The notes under the pieces: generated by a model
What the model saw: only the letters and a program-made list of their open reading frames with translations
Databases searched by the model: none
What the model was told of the DNA's origin: nothing
Made by a program: the position numbers and the translations under genes
Part shown: positions 11,996 through 24,395 of the stretch, piece by piece
Layout of the letters: the number at the start of each line of letters is the position of its first letter
Position numbering within the stretch: position 1 is the first letter of the stretch
From: Triglochin maritima
Lineage: Eukaryota > Streptophyta > Magnoliopsida > Alismatales > Juncaginaceae
Assembly: GCA_963682175.1 (NCBI GenBank)
Contig: OY821771.1
Location: 35,732,201 to 35,796,200, forward strand
Length of the DNA: 64,000 nt
Direction of reading: 5' to 3'

Positions 11996-13230
11996 TGATG
12001 CATTGCATACATTGCATCATATGTCTTTCATTTAGACTACTTTTATATCAATAAATGCTACTAAGGTATGTGTTTAGTCTTATTTACAGAATACAGGGAC
12101 CTGAATGCAAATTACCCACATCCCGAGCATAAACGCGTGCAAAAGACTCATTTCTATCATAAAGACCAAGTTCAAGATTATCGGGGTACGAATGGAAATG
12201 TACCCAAGCATAAAAGCATTCAAGACCTAATTACAAAAAGAACAAGGACTTAAGCACAAAAGTAGCCGGGGACTTAATTGCAAAAAGACAATGACCTAAT
12301 TGCAAATCACGAGTAGCTTTTATTATCTTGGAGAAAATCTAAATAAAAATCAATGTGGATCTCCAAATATATGAAGGAATTAATCCGGAGCTTAAAAGAA
12401 TGGAAAGAATCAATCCAGACGCGCAAAGGAGGATCAAATCATACCATAAACATTCAGCTAAAATCCAGATTTAATCCGAGCAATATATGTGGCGTTTCCG
12501 CCGCACATTACACATGTCATGCGGTGATTCCGCCGCCCCAGAGCCGATCCGTGTGCTCCAATTTTGTCCAGTCGTGTCTGGACACGTGTACTCTCCAATT
12601 CTATACTTAGGTCTCTTGTAACAACTATAAATAGCCCCGAGAACGATGTTAGAAGGGTCCTTGGCCTTAGACCTAGTTTTTAGTTGTTGTTTTTATTTGT
12701 AGTCTTTTCTTTGGAGTAATAAAATTCTGTCTTTTATTTCTTGTGTTTTTATGTTTTCTTTTGTAATTCCTCTAGGACCCCTTCTTCCTCCCTCTATGAG
12801 TTTCTAACTCTTTTCAAAAGGTGGAGGTGACGGATTTAGGGTGAAGAGAAGATGAATGAATGTTATTATTTTAAGTTCGTGATTAGTATATTTTGATTAC
12901 TTGAGTTTATGTTAAATCATTTATCATGTAATGCTTCATAACTAACATGATTTATTATAAGTTTCTGAATTCTCTAATCTAAACCCTAAATCTAAACCTC
13001 CACCCAACGGAATTCACTTCTTTGTTCTTGTTTTAGTTTTAATTGTTCTTGTTTCTTGCTTTAGATAAATAAAAACCCAAAAATCTCAAAACCCAATTAT
13101 TTCTTCTCTCCTTCTTTCCCCCCAATCGAAATCACATTAAATAACAAATATCTCCCTCCTTGTGTTCGACCCGTATTTGCCACGTCTTCATTGACGCCGT
13201 GCACTTGCGGTATAAATAAAATTCTCATCA
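11996..13230 (+). repeat. TR-GAG LTR1
   Basis: 1235 bp, TG...CA. It differs from LTR2 and LTR3 at six sites near its 5' end: 12001 C/A, 12058 C/T, 12089 G/T, 12098 G/A, 12136 G/A and 12203 C/T. Its last kilobase equals LTR2. It contains a TATA box, AATAAA at 12718 and an AAACCCTAA box near 12979. Confidence 0.97.
12626..12634 (+). promoter_or_regulatory. LTR TATA box (also at 18826 and 25026)
   Basis: TATAAATAG lies 92 bp upstream of AATAAA at 12718, the usual layout of promoter and polyadenylation signal around the R region of an LTR. The same sequence is in LTR2 and LTR3. Confidence 0.75.
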
Positions 13231-13236
13231 AGTTTT

Positions 13237-13254
13237 TGGCGCCGTTGCCGGGGA
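13237..13254 (+). other. Primer binding site, tRNA-Asp (copy 1)
   Basis: TGGCGCCGTTGCCGGGGA, six bases after the LTR1 end, is complementary to the 3' end of plant tRNA-Asp. This site is typical of the Tat/Athila group of Gypsy elements. Confidence 0.9.
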
Positions 13255-14649
13255 GGCGACGCAGATTTTGTTTATTTTGTGTTTTCGATTTTATTCTGTT
13301 TATCTTGTGCTCTATCTAAGTATTTGGATTTGTGTTTCAAGAGACAACAGAGTGCGAGGAGAAATCCGAGCACATTTGGAGCTAAACGAGCGGCGAAATC
13401 GCCGCATACCAAGAGCCACCTGCGGCGGAATCGCCGCACACCTGAAACATCTGGGCTTCAAATTTTTCTGGGACGCGACTCATCTCTGGGTGGACGCGTG
13501 AAGCTACTGAAATTTCGAGAGCGGGCGGTGAACCCGACTGAGCATTGCATAGGTAACCTTTGTTGCCTCTTTTCCTCGTAATTTCTATTTTCAGAAAATT
13601 TCCTTCTATTTGAATTGCACGTGTTAGGGCAAAAATTCCATAATTGGCAATAATTCAACTCTGACCTAAAATTGGCAAAATTAGAAAGGCCTTAGTGCAT
13701 GCATTATCTAGTGTTTTGTATGCATTATTCTTGCTAAATTCTTGCAAATCAATTTCTATTGAAGAGTGTTGGAGTCAAGGTACGTATCGTGATTTTCATC
13801 GATTGCATTTAAGCATATAATCTAGTTTGCATACAACCTTGCAATTGCCCCCCTCTAAAGACCATTGTTTAACTATCTTTGCTAGATCTAAGTTAAACTA
13901 TCTTAAGGGCAACTCCGTAGGCAAAGATACGGTGGGGATTTCATCACCCTCCCGTAGCCCACAAATAACAATCCCAAAGTGTCACCCAAGCCTTAAATTA
14001 AAATCAACTAGACATTGACCCCTAAGGACTCGGACTCATTTAAGGAGAAGATTGGTTTGACTTGCTATGACCTGAAGCTGATTGAATTTAATTTGGTGTC
14101 TAGAAAGTGTTTTTGTGTTGACGTAAGTCTTCCAAGCGAAGTGGTTGTCTAATTGGCACTGACTCTGTCGGAAGCGCCCCCACTAGCTATACACGGCCTG
14201 GCCAAGTTGGTTTGATTAGTGAGGGAGGTGAATCAAGCGAATCAATTCGACTCAACCAGTTAGGAGTCGTCTAGATCTAAGCGACACTAGGTCTAGGATT
14301 GTTTGAACCGTGCTTTCTTAGGAATTTTCTGACCAACCCTTTTTCTATCTTTAGAGTTAGGTTTCTCTTCTCATATGAGTCTTCTTTCTCTTCTCACCTA
14401 AATTCTCTAGATTAGGATTCCTTTCTCATCTTTCCCCATTCCATTGTTTGTTTCCGTTAAAAAAAATTGTAATTAATTCCTGAAATTAAATTTCGAATTT
14501 AAATTTCGAATTTGAATTCAAAAATTGATTCAACCCGGTGCACTCAGATTTGGATTCGGGACTTGAGTAATCGACTCTCACGAGTTCATCTAGATTCCAG
14601 TCTGGAACTTAGCCCCAATCCATCTGTTGCACCACCTCACCCGGATCCA
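13255..14649 (+). other. TR-GAG leader (copy 1)
   Basis: Long untranslated leader between primer site and gag. Open frames at 13268-13581 have no recognisable domain and are not called as genes. It contains small GC-rich hairpins of the form GGCGAAATCGCC (13392-13440), similar to ones in the LTR at 12490-12535. Confidence 0.7.
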
Positions 14650-17096
14650 ATGGGTGAGAAAGTAGTGGACCCACCTGTTGCACAACCTATAACTCTGAGG
14701 GATCGATGCTATCCAGCGATGGCTGCTCAGCCATCGTGCATCGTTATGCTCAGCCATCGTGCATCGTTATGCCCACCATCCCGGGTCGCGACTTCGAACT
14801 TAAGGCACAATACATGAGTATGTTGCCTAAGTTCACCTCTAGGGAAGACCCATATCTCTTCCTTAGAGAATTTGAGGAAATCTGCTCTCTTATGCAATAC
14901 CAGCATATCCCTGAGGAGGTAGTGCGTCTGAAATTCGTGCCTCTAGCACTGAAGGACGACGCTAAGAAATGGCTATATAGTCTAGCCGAAAGATCTATTA
15001 GGAGTTGGGCTGAGTTTGTTCAAGTATTCCTGAAAAAATATTTCCCCAACCATAAGACTATGAGGATTAGGAATGAAATTGTTGCATTCGTTCTGTCTGA
15101 GAGCGAGCCGTTCTATTCCTATCTAGAAAGATTTAAGAGTGTACTGACCCAATGCCCTCATCATGGAATTCTAAGATGGCAATTATGCTAAATTATTTAT
15201 GAGGGATTGACACCCACATCTAGGGTTATGGTAGAATCCGTAAGCCAAGGGAACTTCATGTCGAAAAATGAAAATGATGCCTAAACTTTTCTCGAGGATT
15301 TAGCTGAAAACAGTATGCAATGGGACAATGCTAGAACACCGCTTAACCCGAGTATTGGATCTAGAATAGCAAGTCAACCCAAACCAGGTGTCTTAGCTGT
15401 TGATGCCAACATAGCGGCTGAAGCAAAACTAGCTACCCTTATGCGCAGAATGAAAAGTTTAGAGCTACAAACCCAAAACCGAGTGAATCAAGCCTCGTTT
15501 ATCCCTTGCTCTAGATGTGGTCAGACTGGTCATGTAATGGAGGATTGTGCGGACTAGGAACAAGTTAATGCCATGTATAACCATACTAGAAATGACCCAT
15601 ACGCATCAACCTATAACTCGGGTTAGCGTAATAATTCCAATTTCTCATCTAGCCAACAAGGTCAACCTCCTAGACAACAACCAAACCCGTATAACCAAAA
15701 TAATACATCATCTGGGTTTAGTAACAATAACGATCATGAGGTTAGGTTGACAAGCTTGGAAAATTTGATGAAAACCTTTATACAAACAACCAACCAGACC
15801 TTCCAAAGGCTAGAGACACAAGTCAGCCAACTAGCACAAATAGTAGGTGAAAGAGAAAAGGGTCGGTTTCCAAGTCAACCTGAGGTGAACCCTAGATCTA
15901 GTAATTCATATCAATCCTATCAAGCACCTTCAGGAAATAACAACCCTAGACCGGTTCAAATGGTTAATGAGGAAGGATCGTTCCAACAAATAAATGTTGT
16001 AGTATCATTACGGTCTGGAAGACAGATTGATAATAATGTGGTAAATCCTAGAACGTCTAATCAATCTAGCCATCAAGCTACCACATATGACCTAACCATT
16101 GAACCCGACGCCCAATCTGAAACGCCCAACCCACCTACTCAACCTGAACCTGAGCGAGTCTATGTTCCTAAAGCCTCATTCCCCAATAGACTCAAAAAGA
16201 ACTCAAGTGCACAAATAGAGAAAATCTTGGAAGTATTTAAGCAAGTTAAGGTGAACATTCCACTCTTAGACATGATTCAACAAATACCTGCTTATGCTAA
16301 ATTCTTAAAAGATCTGTGCACTAAAAAGAGAAAAACAAACGTACCAAAGAAGGCTTTCTTAACTGCAAACATAAGCTCGATTCTATCCAACTCATCTCCT
16401 ATAAAATATAAGGATCCTGGGTGTCCCACAATTTCATGTTCAATAGGAGATACTTTTATCAACAAAGCCTTTCTAGACCTTGGTGCTAGTGTTAACCTAC
16501 TCACGTTCTCTGTCTACGAGCAACTCAACCTTGGTCCACTAAAACCCTCTAGGACAACCCTTCAATTTGCTGATTACTCTATTAAGAAACCAAGAGGTGT
16601 AGTCGAGGATATTTTGATTAAGGTTGGTGACTTCATTTATCCAGTGGATTTTGTCGTTCTAGACACTGAACCTGTTGTCGATCCTAAGAGACAAATCCCT
16701 GTAATACTAGGCAGACTCTTTTTAGCCACTTCTGAAGCATTGATAAACTGTCGAAATAGGCTCATGCAATTATCATTTGGGAACTTAAAAGCTGAATTTA
16801 ATATCTTTCATGTTGACAGTGAGTCAGAAATAATATGCAATCAAAGTGATGTTGTGATGAGAGCACGTATCTATCAAATTTCTGAATCAAATAAATCATC
16901 ACAAAATCAAAAAGGAAGTAAGAAAAATGGGAGTAATTCTTCGACACACCCAGCATCACTCGATCAAATAAGAGAACCAATTTATGTGAGGGGTGTGGAG
17001 CCTGTGACTCAGGACTCTCATTGCAACATGGGGAACAATTCAACTGGATACATGCACCAATATGGTGTCATTCAATCCAGTTCTGACTATGGTTGA
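14650..17096 (+). pseudogene. TR-GAG gag-protease (copy 1)
   Basis: The ATG at 14650 is the first in-frame Met seen. The gag core (LPKFTSREDPYLFLREFEEI onward) is at 14814-15190, a CCHC knuckle (CSRCGQTGHVMEDC) near 15510-15552, and a Tat/Athila-type aspartic protease with LDLGASVNLL at about 16475 and PVILGRLFLATSEALINC at about 16700. Breaks: a 23-bp tandem duplication (14725-14770) shifts the frame, and four in-frame stops follow at 15189 (TAA), near 15282 (TAA), 15555 (TAG) and near 15624 (TAG). All four stops fit C to T or G to A change of Gln or Trp codons. No frameshift is seen after 14770 over 2.3 kb. The protein would be a capsid precursor and its protease; there is no polymerase. 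Confidence 0.9.
14725..14770 (+). repeat. 23-bp tandem duplication inside gag
   Basis: GCTCAGCCATCGTGCATCGTTAT is... present twice in direct succession at 14725-14747 and 14748-14770 (and at 20925-20970). The unit is 23 bp, not a multiple of three, so it breaks the gag frame. Confidence 0.97.
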
Positions 17097-18195
17097 CTTT
17101 GAGCAAATTCCATCCTTCCACCGCAGTTCACCAAGGTAATAAGTGCATTTGCTTTATATTTGCATACATTGAGGACAATGCATGATTTAGGTGTGGGGGG
17201 TGTTTATGTATATATTTATCTATAGATCTGTCTTTTATTTCTAAAAAAAATAAAAAAATCAATGTTTCATGACATAGCTTAAGCTTGAACTGCCAAAACC
17301 CGTGTACAAATTGCATTGAGTTTTTGTTCCTTATTATATAGTTCTGCTTGTAGAAACTATGACATAAATCTAAGTTCCAAAGAAATAACACATTACCCTT
17401 TAAAACATGTATGCACTTAAATTGGATGAATCAAATCTTTGAAGTGGTTGATAAAAAGCAGAGGTTGAGGAAAATATACCGGGAAGTGTGGACTTCTAAA
17501 TAGCAATTAAGCCTTGAGGAAAATAAAATTAAAAATAAAGGAATAGAGTGAGGAAAACACATTCTGCAAAATGATTACAAAAGCCCAAGCCTTTGAGTCA
17601 CTGGTCCGTAGGGGTATCTTGAAACCTGGTAACTTGAGTCTACCAGCTCGGGATTATCGACCAAACTCGCTACACGAATGCAAAAAGGGTAAAAGTGTCA
17701 AAAAGCAAATGTGTTGAATCACGGAAGAAAAGAAAAAAAAATAATACTCAAGGCCCAAAGCTAAAAGAATGATTCATGTCATGGTTGATCCGAATGATAC
17801 TTCACCACCAGAGGAGGCGTGCAAAATAATTCAAGTGATAAACATGTGTAGAAGGGTTAGTGGTGTGAATGTTGGAGGAACAAAGACCAAGTCATATTTT
17901 TAATGAGTTAGATTTATATAATGAGCATGCAAGAATTCTTAGTGAGATGTATATGGTTGAGGTAAGGATATTGAGAACTATTAATGAAATATTGAATTAA
18001 GACTTTGTGGGTGTGTCAACTGAAAACCCTCACGAGACAAAACTCGTCCTCTAAGGAAACTTGGAGGTTTAAAGGCTTGTTGCACATGCTAAGTGCAACC
18101 GTGATTCCTACGAAAGTGAGTTAGGATTTCCCTGTTTTCATTTTTCTTATATTCTGTTTTGCTAGGGACTAGCAAAATCTAGGTGTGGGGGTATT
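17097..18195 (+). other. TR-GAG 3' non-coding region with two polypurine-like tracts (copy 1)
   Basis: No RT, RNase H or integrase traces are seen. AGGTGTGGGGGG occurs at 17189-17200 and AGGTGTGGGGG again at 18181-18191, just before LTR2. The second is in the standard polypurine-tract position. Confidence 0.8.
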
Positions 18196-19430
18196 TGATG
18201 AATTGCATACATTGCATCATATGTCTTTCATTTAGACTACTTTTATATCAATAAATGTTACTAAGGTATGTGTTTAGTCTTATTTACATAATACAGGAAC
18301 CTGAATGCAAATTACCCACATCCCGAGCATAAACGCATGCAAAAGACTCATTTCTATCATAAAGACCAAGTTCAAGATTATCGGGGTACGAATGGAAATG
18401 TATCCAAGCATAAAAGCATTCAAGACCTAATTACAAAAAGAACAAGGACTTAAGCACAAAAGTAGCTGGGGACTTAATTGCAAAAAGACAATGACCTAAT
18501 TGCAAATCACGAGTAGCTTTTATTATCTTGGAGAAAATCTAAATAAAAATCAATGTGGATCTCCAAATATATGAAGGAATTAATCCGGAGCTTAAAAGAA
18601 TGGAAAGAATCAATCCAGACGCGCAAAGGAGGATCAAATCATACCATAAACATTCAGCTAAAATCCAGATTTAATCCGAGCAATATATGTGGCGTTTCCG
18701 CCGCACATTACACATGTCATGCGGTGATTCCGCCGCCCCAGAGCCGATCCGTGTGCTCCAATTTTGTCCAGTCGTGTCTGGACACGTGTACTCTCCAATT
18801 CTATACTTAGGTCTCTTGTAACAACTATAAATAGCCCCGAGAACGATGTTAGAAGGGTCCTTGGCCTTAGACCTAGTTTTTAGTTGTTGTTTTTATTTGT
18901 AGTCTTTTCTTTGGAGTAATAAAATTCTGTCTTTTATTTCTTGTGTTTTTATGTTTTCTTTTGTAATTCCTCTAGGACCCCTTCTTCCTCCCTCTATGAG
19001 TTTCTAACTCTTTTCAAAAGGTGGAGGTGACGGATTTAGGGTGAAGAGAAGATGAATGAATGTTATTATTTTAAGTTCGTGATTAGTATATTTTGATTAC
19101 TTGAGTTTATGTTAAATCATTTATCATGTAATGCTTCATAACTAACATGATTTATTATAAGTTTCTGAATTCTCTAATCTAAACCCTAAATCTAAACCTC
19201 CACCCAACGGAATTCACTTCTTTGTTCTTGTTTTAGTTTTAATTGTTCTTGTTTCTTGCTTTAGATAAATAAAAACCCAAAAATCTCAAAACCCAATTAT
19301 TTCTTCTCTCCTTCTTTCCCCCCAATCGAAATCACATTAAATAACAAATATCTCCCTCCTTGTGTTCGACCCGTATTTGCCACGTCTTCATTGACGCCGT
19401 GCACTTGCGGTATAAATAAAATTCTCATCA
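18196..19430 (+). repeat. TR-GAG LTR2 (mosaic)
   Basis: 1235 bp. It carries the LTR3 state at the six 5' variant sites and the LTR1 state at the three 3' variant sites, plus one private change (T at 18467, where both others have C). It serves as 3' LTR of copy 1 and 5' LTR of copy 2. Confidence 0.97.
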
Positions 19431-19436
19431 AGTTTT

Positions 19437-19454
19437 TGGCGCCGTTGCCGGGGA
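19437..19454 (+). other. Primer binding site, tRNA-Asp (copy 2)
   Basis: Identical to the site at 13237 and at the same distance from its LTR. Confidence 0.9.
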
Positions 19455-20849
19455 GGCGACGCAGATTTTGTTTATTTTGTGTTTTCGATTTTATTCTGTT
19501 TATCTTGTGCTCTATCTAAGTATTTGGATTTGTGTTTCAAGAGACAACAGAGTGCGAGGAGAAATCCGAGCACATTTGGAGCTAAACGAGCGGCGAAATC
19601 GCCGCATACCAAGAGCCACCTGCGGCGGAATCGCCGCACACCTGAAACATCTGGGCTTCAAATTTTTCTGGGACGCGACTCATCTCTGGGTGGACGCGTG
19701 AAGCTACTGAAATTTCGAGAGCGGGCGGTGAACCCGACTGAGCATTGCATAGGTAACCTTTGTTGCCTCTTTTCCTCGTAATTTCTATTTTCAGAAAATT
19801 TCCTTCTATTTGAATTGCACGTGTTAGGGCAAAAATTCCATAATTGGCAATAATTCAACTCTGACCTAAAATTGGCAAAATTAGAAAGGCCTTAGTGCAT
19901 GCATTATCTAGTGTTTTGTATGCATTATTCTTGCTAAATTCTTGCAAATCAATTTCTATTGAAGAGTGTTGGAGTCAAGGTACGTATCGTGATTTTCATC
20001 GATTGCATTTAAGCATATAATCTAGTTTGCATACAACCTTGCAATTGCCCCCCTCTAAAGACCATTGTTTAACTATCTTTGCTAGATCTAAGTTAAACTA
20101 TCTTAAGGGCAACTCCGTAGGCAAAGATACGGTGGGGATTTCATCACCCTCCCGTAGCCCACAAATAACAATCCCAAAGTGTCACCCAAGCCTTAAATTA
20201 AAATCAACTAGACATTGACCCCTAAGGACTCGGACTCATTTAAGGAGAAGATTGGTTTGACTTGCTATGACCTGAAGCTGATTGAATTTAATTTGGTGTC
20301 TAGAAAGTGTTTTTGTGTTGACGTAAGTCTTCCAAGCGAAGTGGTTGTCTAATTGGCACTGACTCTGTCGGAAGCGCCCCCACTAGCTATACACGGCCTG
20401 GCCAAGTTGGTTTGATTAGTGAGGGAGGTGAATCAAGCGAATCAATTCGACTCAACCAGTTAGGAGTCGTCTAGATCTAAGCGACACTAGGTCTAGGATT
20501 GTTTGAACCGTGCTTTCTTAGGAATTTTCTGACCAACCCTTTTTCTATCTTTAGAGTTAGGTTTCTCTTCTCATATGAGTCTTCTTTCTCTTCTCACCTA
20601 AATTCTCTAGATTAGGATTCCTTTCTCATCTTTCCCCATTCCATTGTTTGTTTCCGTTAAAAAAAATTGTAATTAATTCCTGAAATTAAATTTCGAATTT
20701 AAATTTCGAATTTGAATTCAAAAATTGATTCAACCCGGTGCACTCAGATTTGGATTCGGGACTTGAGTAATCGACTCTCACGAGTTCATCTAGATTCCAG
20801 TCTGGAACTTAGCCCCAATCCATCTGTTGCACCACCTCACCCGGATCCA

Positions 20850-23296
20850 ATGGGTGAGAAAGTAGTGGACCCACCTGTTGCACAACCTATAACTCTGAGG
20901 GATCGATGCTATCCAGCGATGGCTGCTCAGCCATCGTGCATCGTTATGCTCAGCCATCGTGCATCGTTATGCCCACCATCCCGGGTCGCGACTTCGAACT
21001 TAAGGCACAATACATGAGTATGTTGCCTAAGTTCACCTCTAGGGAAGACCCATATCTCTTCCTTAGAGAATTTGAGGAAATCTGCTCTCTTATGCAATAC
21101 CAGCATATCCCTGAGGAGGTAGTGCGTCTGAAATTCGTGCCTCTAGCACTGAAGGACGACGCTAAGAAATGGCTATATAGTCTAGCCGAAAGATCTATTA
21201 GGAGTTGGGCTGAGTTTGTTCAAGTATTCCTGAAAAAATATTTCCCCAACCATAAGACTATGAGGATTAGGAATGAAATTGTTGCATTCGTTCTGTCTGA
21301 GAGCGAGCCGTTCTATTCCTATCTAGAAAGATTTAAGAGTGTACTGACCCAATGCCCTCATCATGGAATTCTAAGATGGCAATTATGCTAAATTATTTAT
21401 GAGGGATTGACACCCACATCTAGGGTTATGGTAGAATCCGTAAGCCAAGGGAACTTCATGTCGAAAAATGAAAATGATGCCTAAACTTTTCTCGAGGATT
21501 TAGCTGAAAACAGTATGCAATGGGACAATGCTAGAACACCGCTTAACCCGAGTATTGGATCTAGAATAGCAAGTCAACCCAAACCAGGTGTCTTAGCTGT
21601 TGATGCCAACATAGCGGCTGAAGCAAAACTAGCTACCCTTATGCGCAGAATGAAAAGTTTAGAGCTACAAACCCAAAACCGAGTGAATCAAGCCTCGTTT
21701 ATCCCTTGCTCTAGATGTGGTCAGACTGGTCATGTAATGGAGGATTGTGCGGACTAGGAACAAGTTAATGCCATGTATAACCATACTAGAAATGACCCAT
21801 ACGCATCAACCTATAACTCGGGTTAGCGTAATAATTCCAATTTCTCATCTAGCCAACAAGGTCAACCTCCTAGACAACAACCAAACCCGTATAACCAAAA
21901 TAATACATCATCTGGGTTTAGTAACAATAACGATCATGAGGTTAGGTTGACAAGCTTGGAAAATTTGATGAAAACCTTTATACAAACAACCAACCAGACC
22001 TTCCAAAGGCTAGAGACACAAGTCAGCCAACTAGCACAAATAGTAGGTGAAAGAGAAAAGGGTCGGTTTCCAAGTCAACCTGAGGTGAACCCTAGATCTA
22101 GTAATTCATATCAATCCTATCAAGCACCTTCAGGAAATAACAACCCTAGACCGGTTCAAATGGTTAATGAGGAAGGATCGTTCCAACAAATAAATGTTGT
22201 AGTATCATTACGGTCTGGAAGACAGATTGATAATAATGTGGTAAATCCTAGAACGTCTAATCAATCTAGCCATCAAGCTACCACATATGACCTAACCATT
22301 GAACCCGACGCCCAATCTGAAACGCCCAACCCACCTACTCAACCTGAACCTGAGCGAGTCTATGTTCCTAAAGCCTCATTCCCCAATAGACTCAAAAAGA
22401 ACTCAAGTGCACAAATAGAGAAAATCTTGGAAGTATTTAAGCAAGTTAAGGTGAACATTCCACTCTTAGACATGATTCAACAAATACCTGCTTATGCTAA
22501 ATTCTTAAAAGATCTGTGCACTAAAAAGAGAAAAACAAACGTACCAAAGAAGGCTTTCTTAACTGCAAACATAAGCTCGATTCTATCCAACTCATCTCCT
22601 ATAAAATATAAGGATCCTGGGTGTCCCACAATTTCATGTTCAATAGGAGATACTTTTATCAACAAAGCCTTTCTAGACCTTGGTGCTAGTGTTAACCTAC
22701 TCACGTTCTCTGTCTACGAGCAACTCAACCTTGGTCCACTAAAACCCTCTAGGACAACCCTTCAATTTGCTGATTACTCTATTAAGAAACCAAGAGGTGT
22801 AGTCGAGGATATTTTGATTAAGGTTGGTGACTTCATTTATCCAGTGGATTTTGTCGTTCTAGACACTGAACCTGTTGTCGATCCTAAGAGACAAATCCCT
22901 GTAATACTAGGCAGACTCTTTTTAGCCACTTCTGAAGCATTGATAAACTGTCGAAATAGGCTCATGCAATTATCATTTGGGAACTTAAAAGCTGAATTTA
23001 ATATCTTTCATGTTGACAGTGAGTCAGAAATAATATGCAATCAAAGTGATGTTGTGATGAGAGCACGTATCTATCAAATTTCTGAATCAAATAAATCATC
23101 ACAAAATCAAAAAGGAAGTAAGAAAAATGGGAGTAATTCTTCGACACACCCAGCATCACTCGATCAAATAAGAGAACCAATTTATGTGAGGGGTGTGGAG
23201 CCTGTGACTCAGGACTCTCATTGCAACATGGGGAACAATTCAACTGGATACATGCACCAATATGGTGTCATTCAATCCAGTTCTGACTATGGTTGA
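20850..23296 (+). pseudogene. TR-GAG gag-protease (copy 2)
   Basis: Same as 14650-17096, shifted by exactly 6200 bp, with the same 23-bp duplication and the same four stops. The breaks therefore predate the tandem duplication. Confidence 0.9.
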
Positions 23297-24395
23297 CTTT
23301 GAGCAAATTCCATCCTTCCACCGCAGTTCACCAAGGTAATAAGTGCATTTGCTTTATATTTGCATACATTGAGGACAATGCATGATTTAGGTGTGGGGGG
23401 TGTTTATGTATATATTTATCTATAGATCTGTCTTTTATTTCTAAAAAAAATAAAAAAATCAATGTTTCATGACATAGCTTAAGCTTGAACTGCCAAAACC
23501 CGTGTACAAATTGCATTGAGTTTTTGTTCCTTATTATATAGTTCTGCTTGTAGAAACTATGACATAAATCTAAGTTCCAAAGAAATAACACATTACCCTT
23601 TAAAACATGTATGCACTTAAATTGGATGAATCAAATCTTTGAAGTGGTTGATAAAAAGCAGAGGTTGAGGAAAATATACCGGGAAGTGTGGACTTCTAAA
23701 TAGCAATTAAGCCTTGAGGAAAATAAAATTAAAAATAAAGGAATAGAGTGAGGAAAACACATTCTGCAAAATGATTACAAAAGCCCAAGCCTTTGAGTCA
23801 CTGGTCCGTAGGGGTATCTTGAAACCTGGTAACTTGAGTCTACCAGCTCGGGATTATCGACCAAACTCGCTACACGAATGCAAAAAGGGTAAAAGTGTCA
23901 AAAAGCAAATGTGTTGAATCACGGAAGAAAAGAAAAAAAAATAATACTCAAGGCCCAAAGCTAAAAGAATGATTCATGTCATGGTTGATCCGAATGATAC
24001 TTCACCACCAGAGGAGGCGTGCAAAATAATTCAAGTGATAAACATGTGTAGAAGGGTTAGTGGTGTGAATGTTGGAGGAACAAAGACCAAGTCATATTTT
24101 TAATGAGTTAGATTTATATAATGAGCATGCAAGAATTCTTAGTGAGATGTATATGGTTGAGGTAAGGATATTGAGAACTATTAATGAAATATTGAATTAA
24201 GACTTTGTGGGTGTGTCAACTGAAAACCCTCACGAGACAAAACTCGTCCTCTAAGGAAACTTGGAGGTTTAAAGGCTTGTTGCACATGCTAAGTGCAACC
24301 GTGATTCCTACGAAAGTGAGTTAGGATTTCCCTGTTTTCATTTTTCTTATATTCTGTTTTGCTAGGGACTAGCAAAATCTAGGTGTGGGGGTATT

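Noticed and set aside
13268..13581. Two overlapping small open frames in the TR-GAG leader
   Set aside because: They repeat at +6200 only because the whole unit is duplicated; no domain or coding bias is recognisable.
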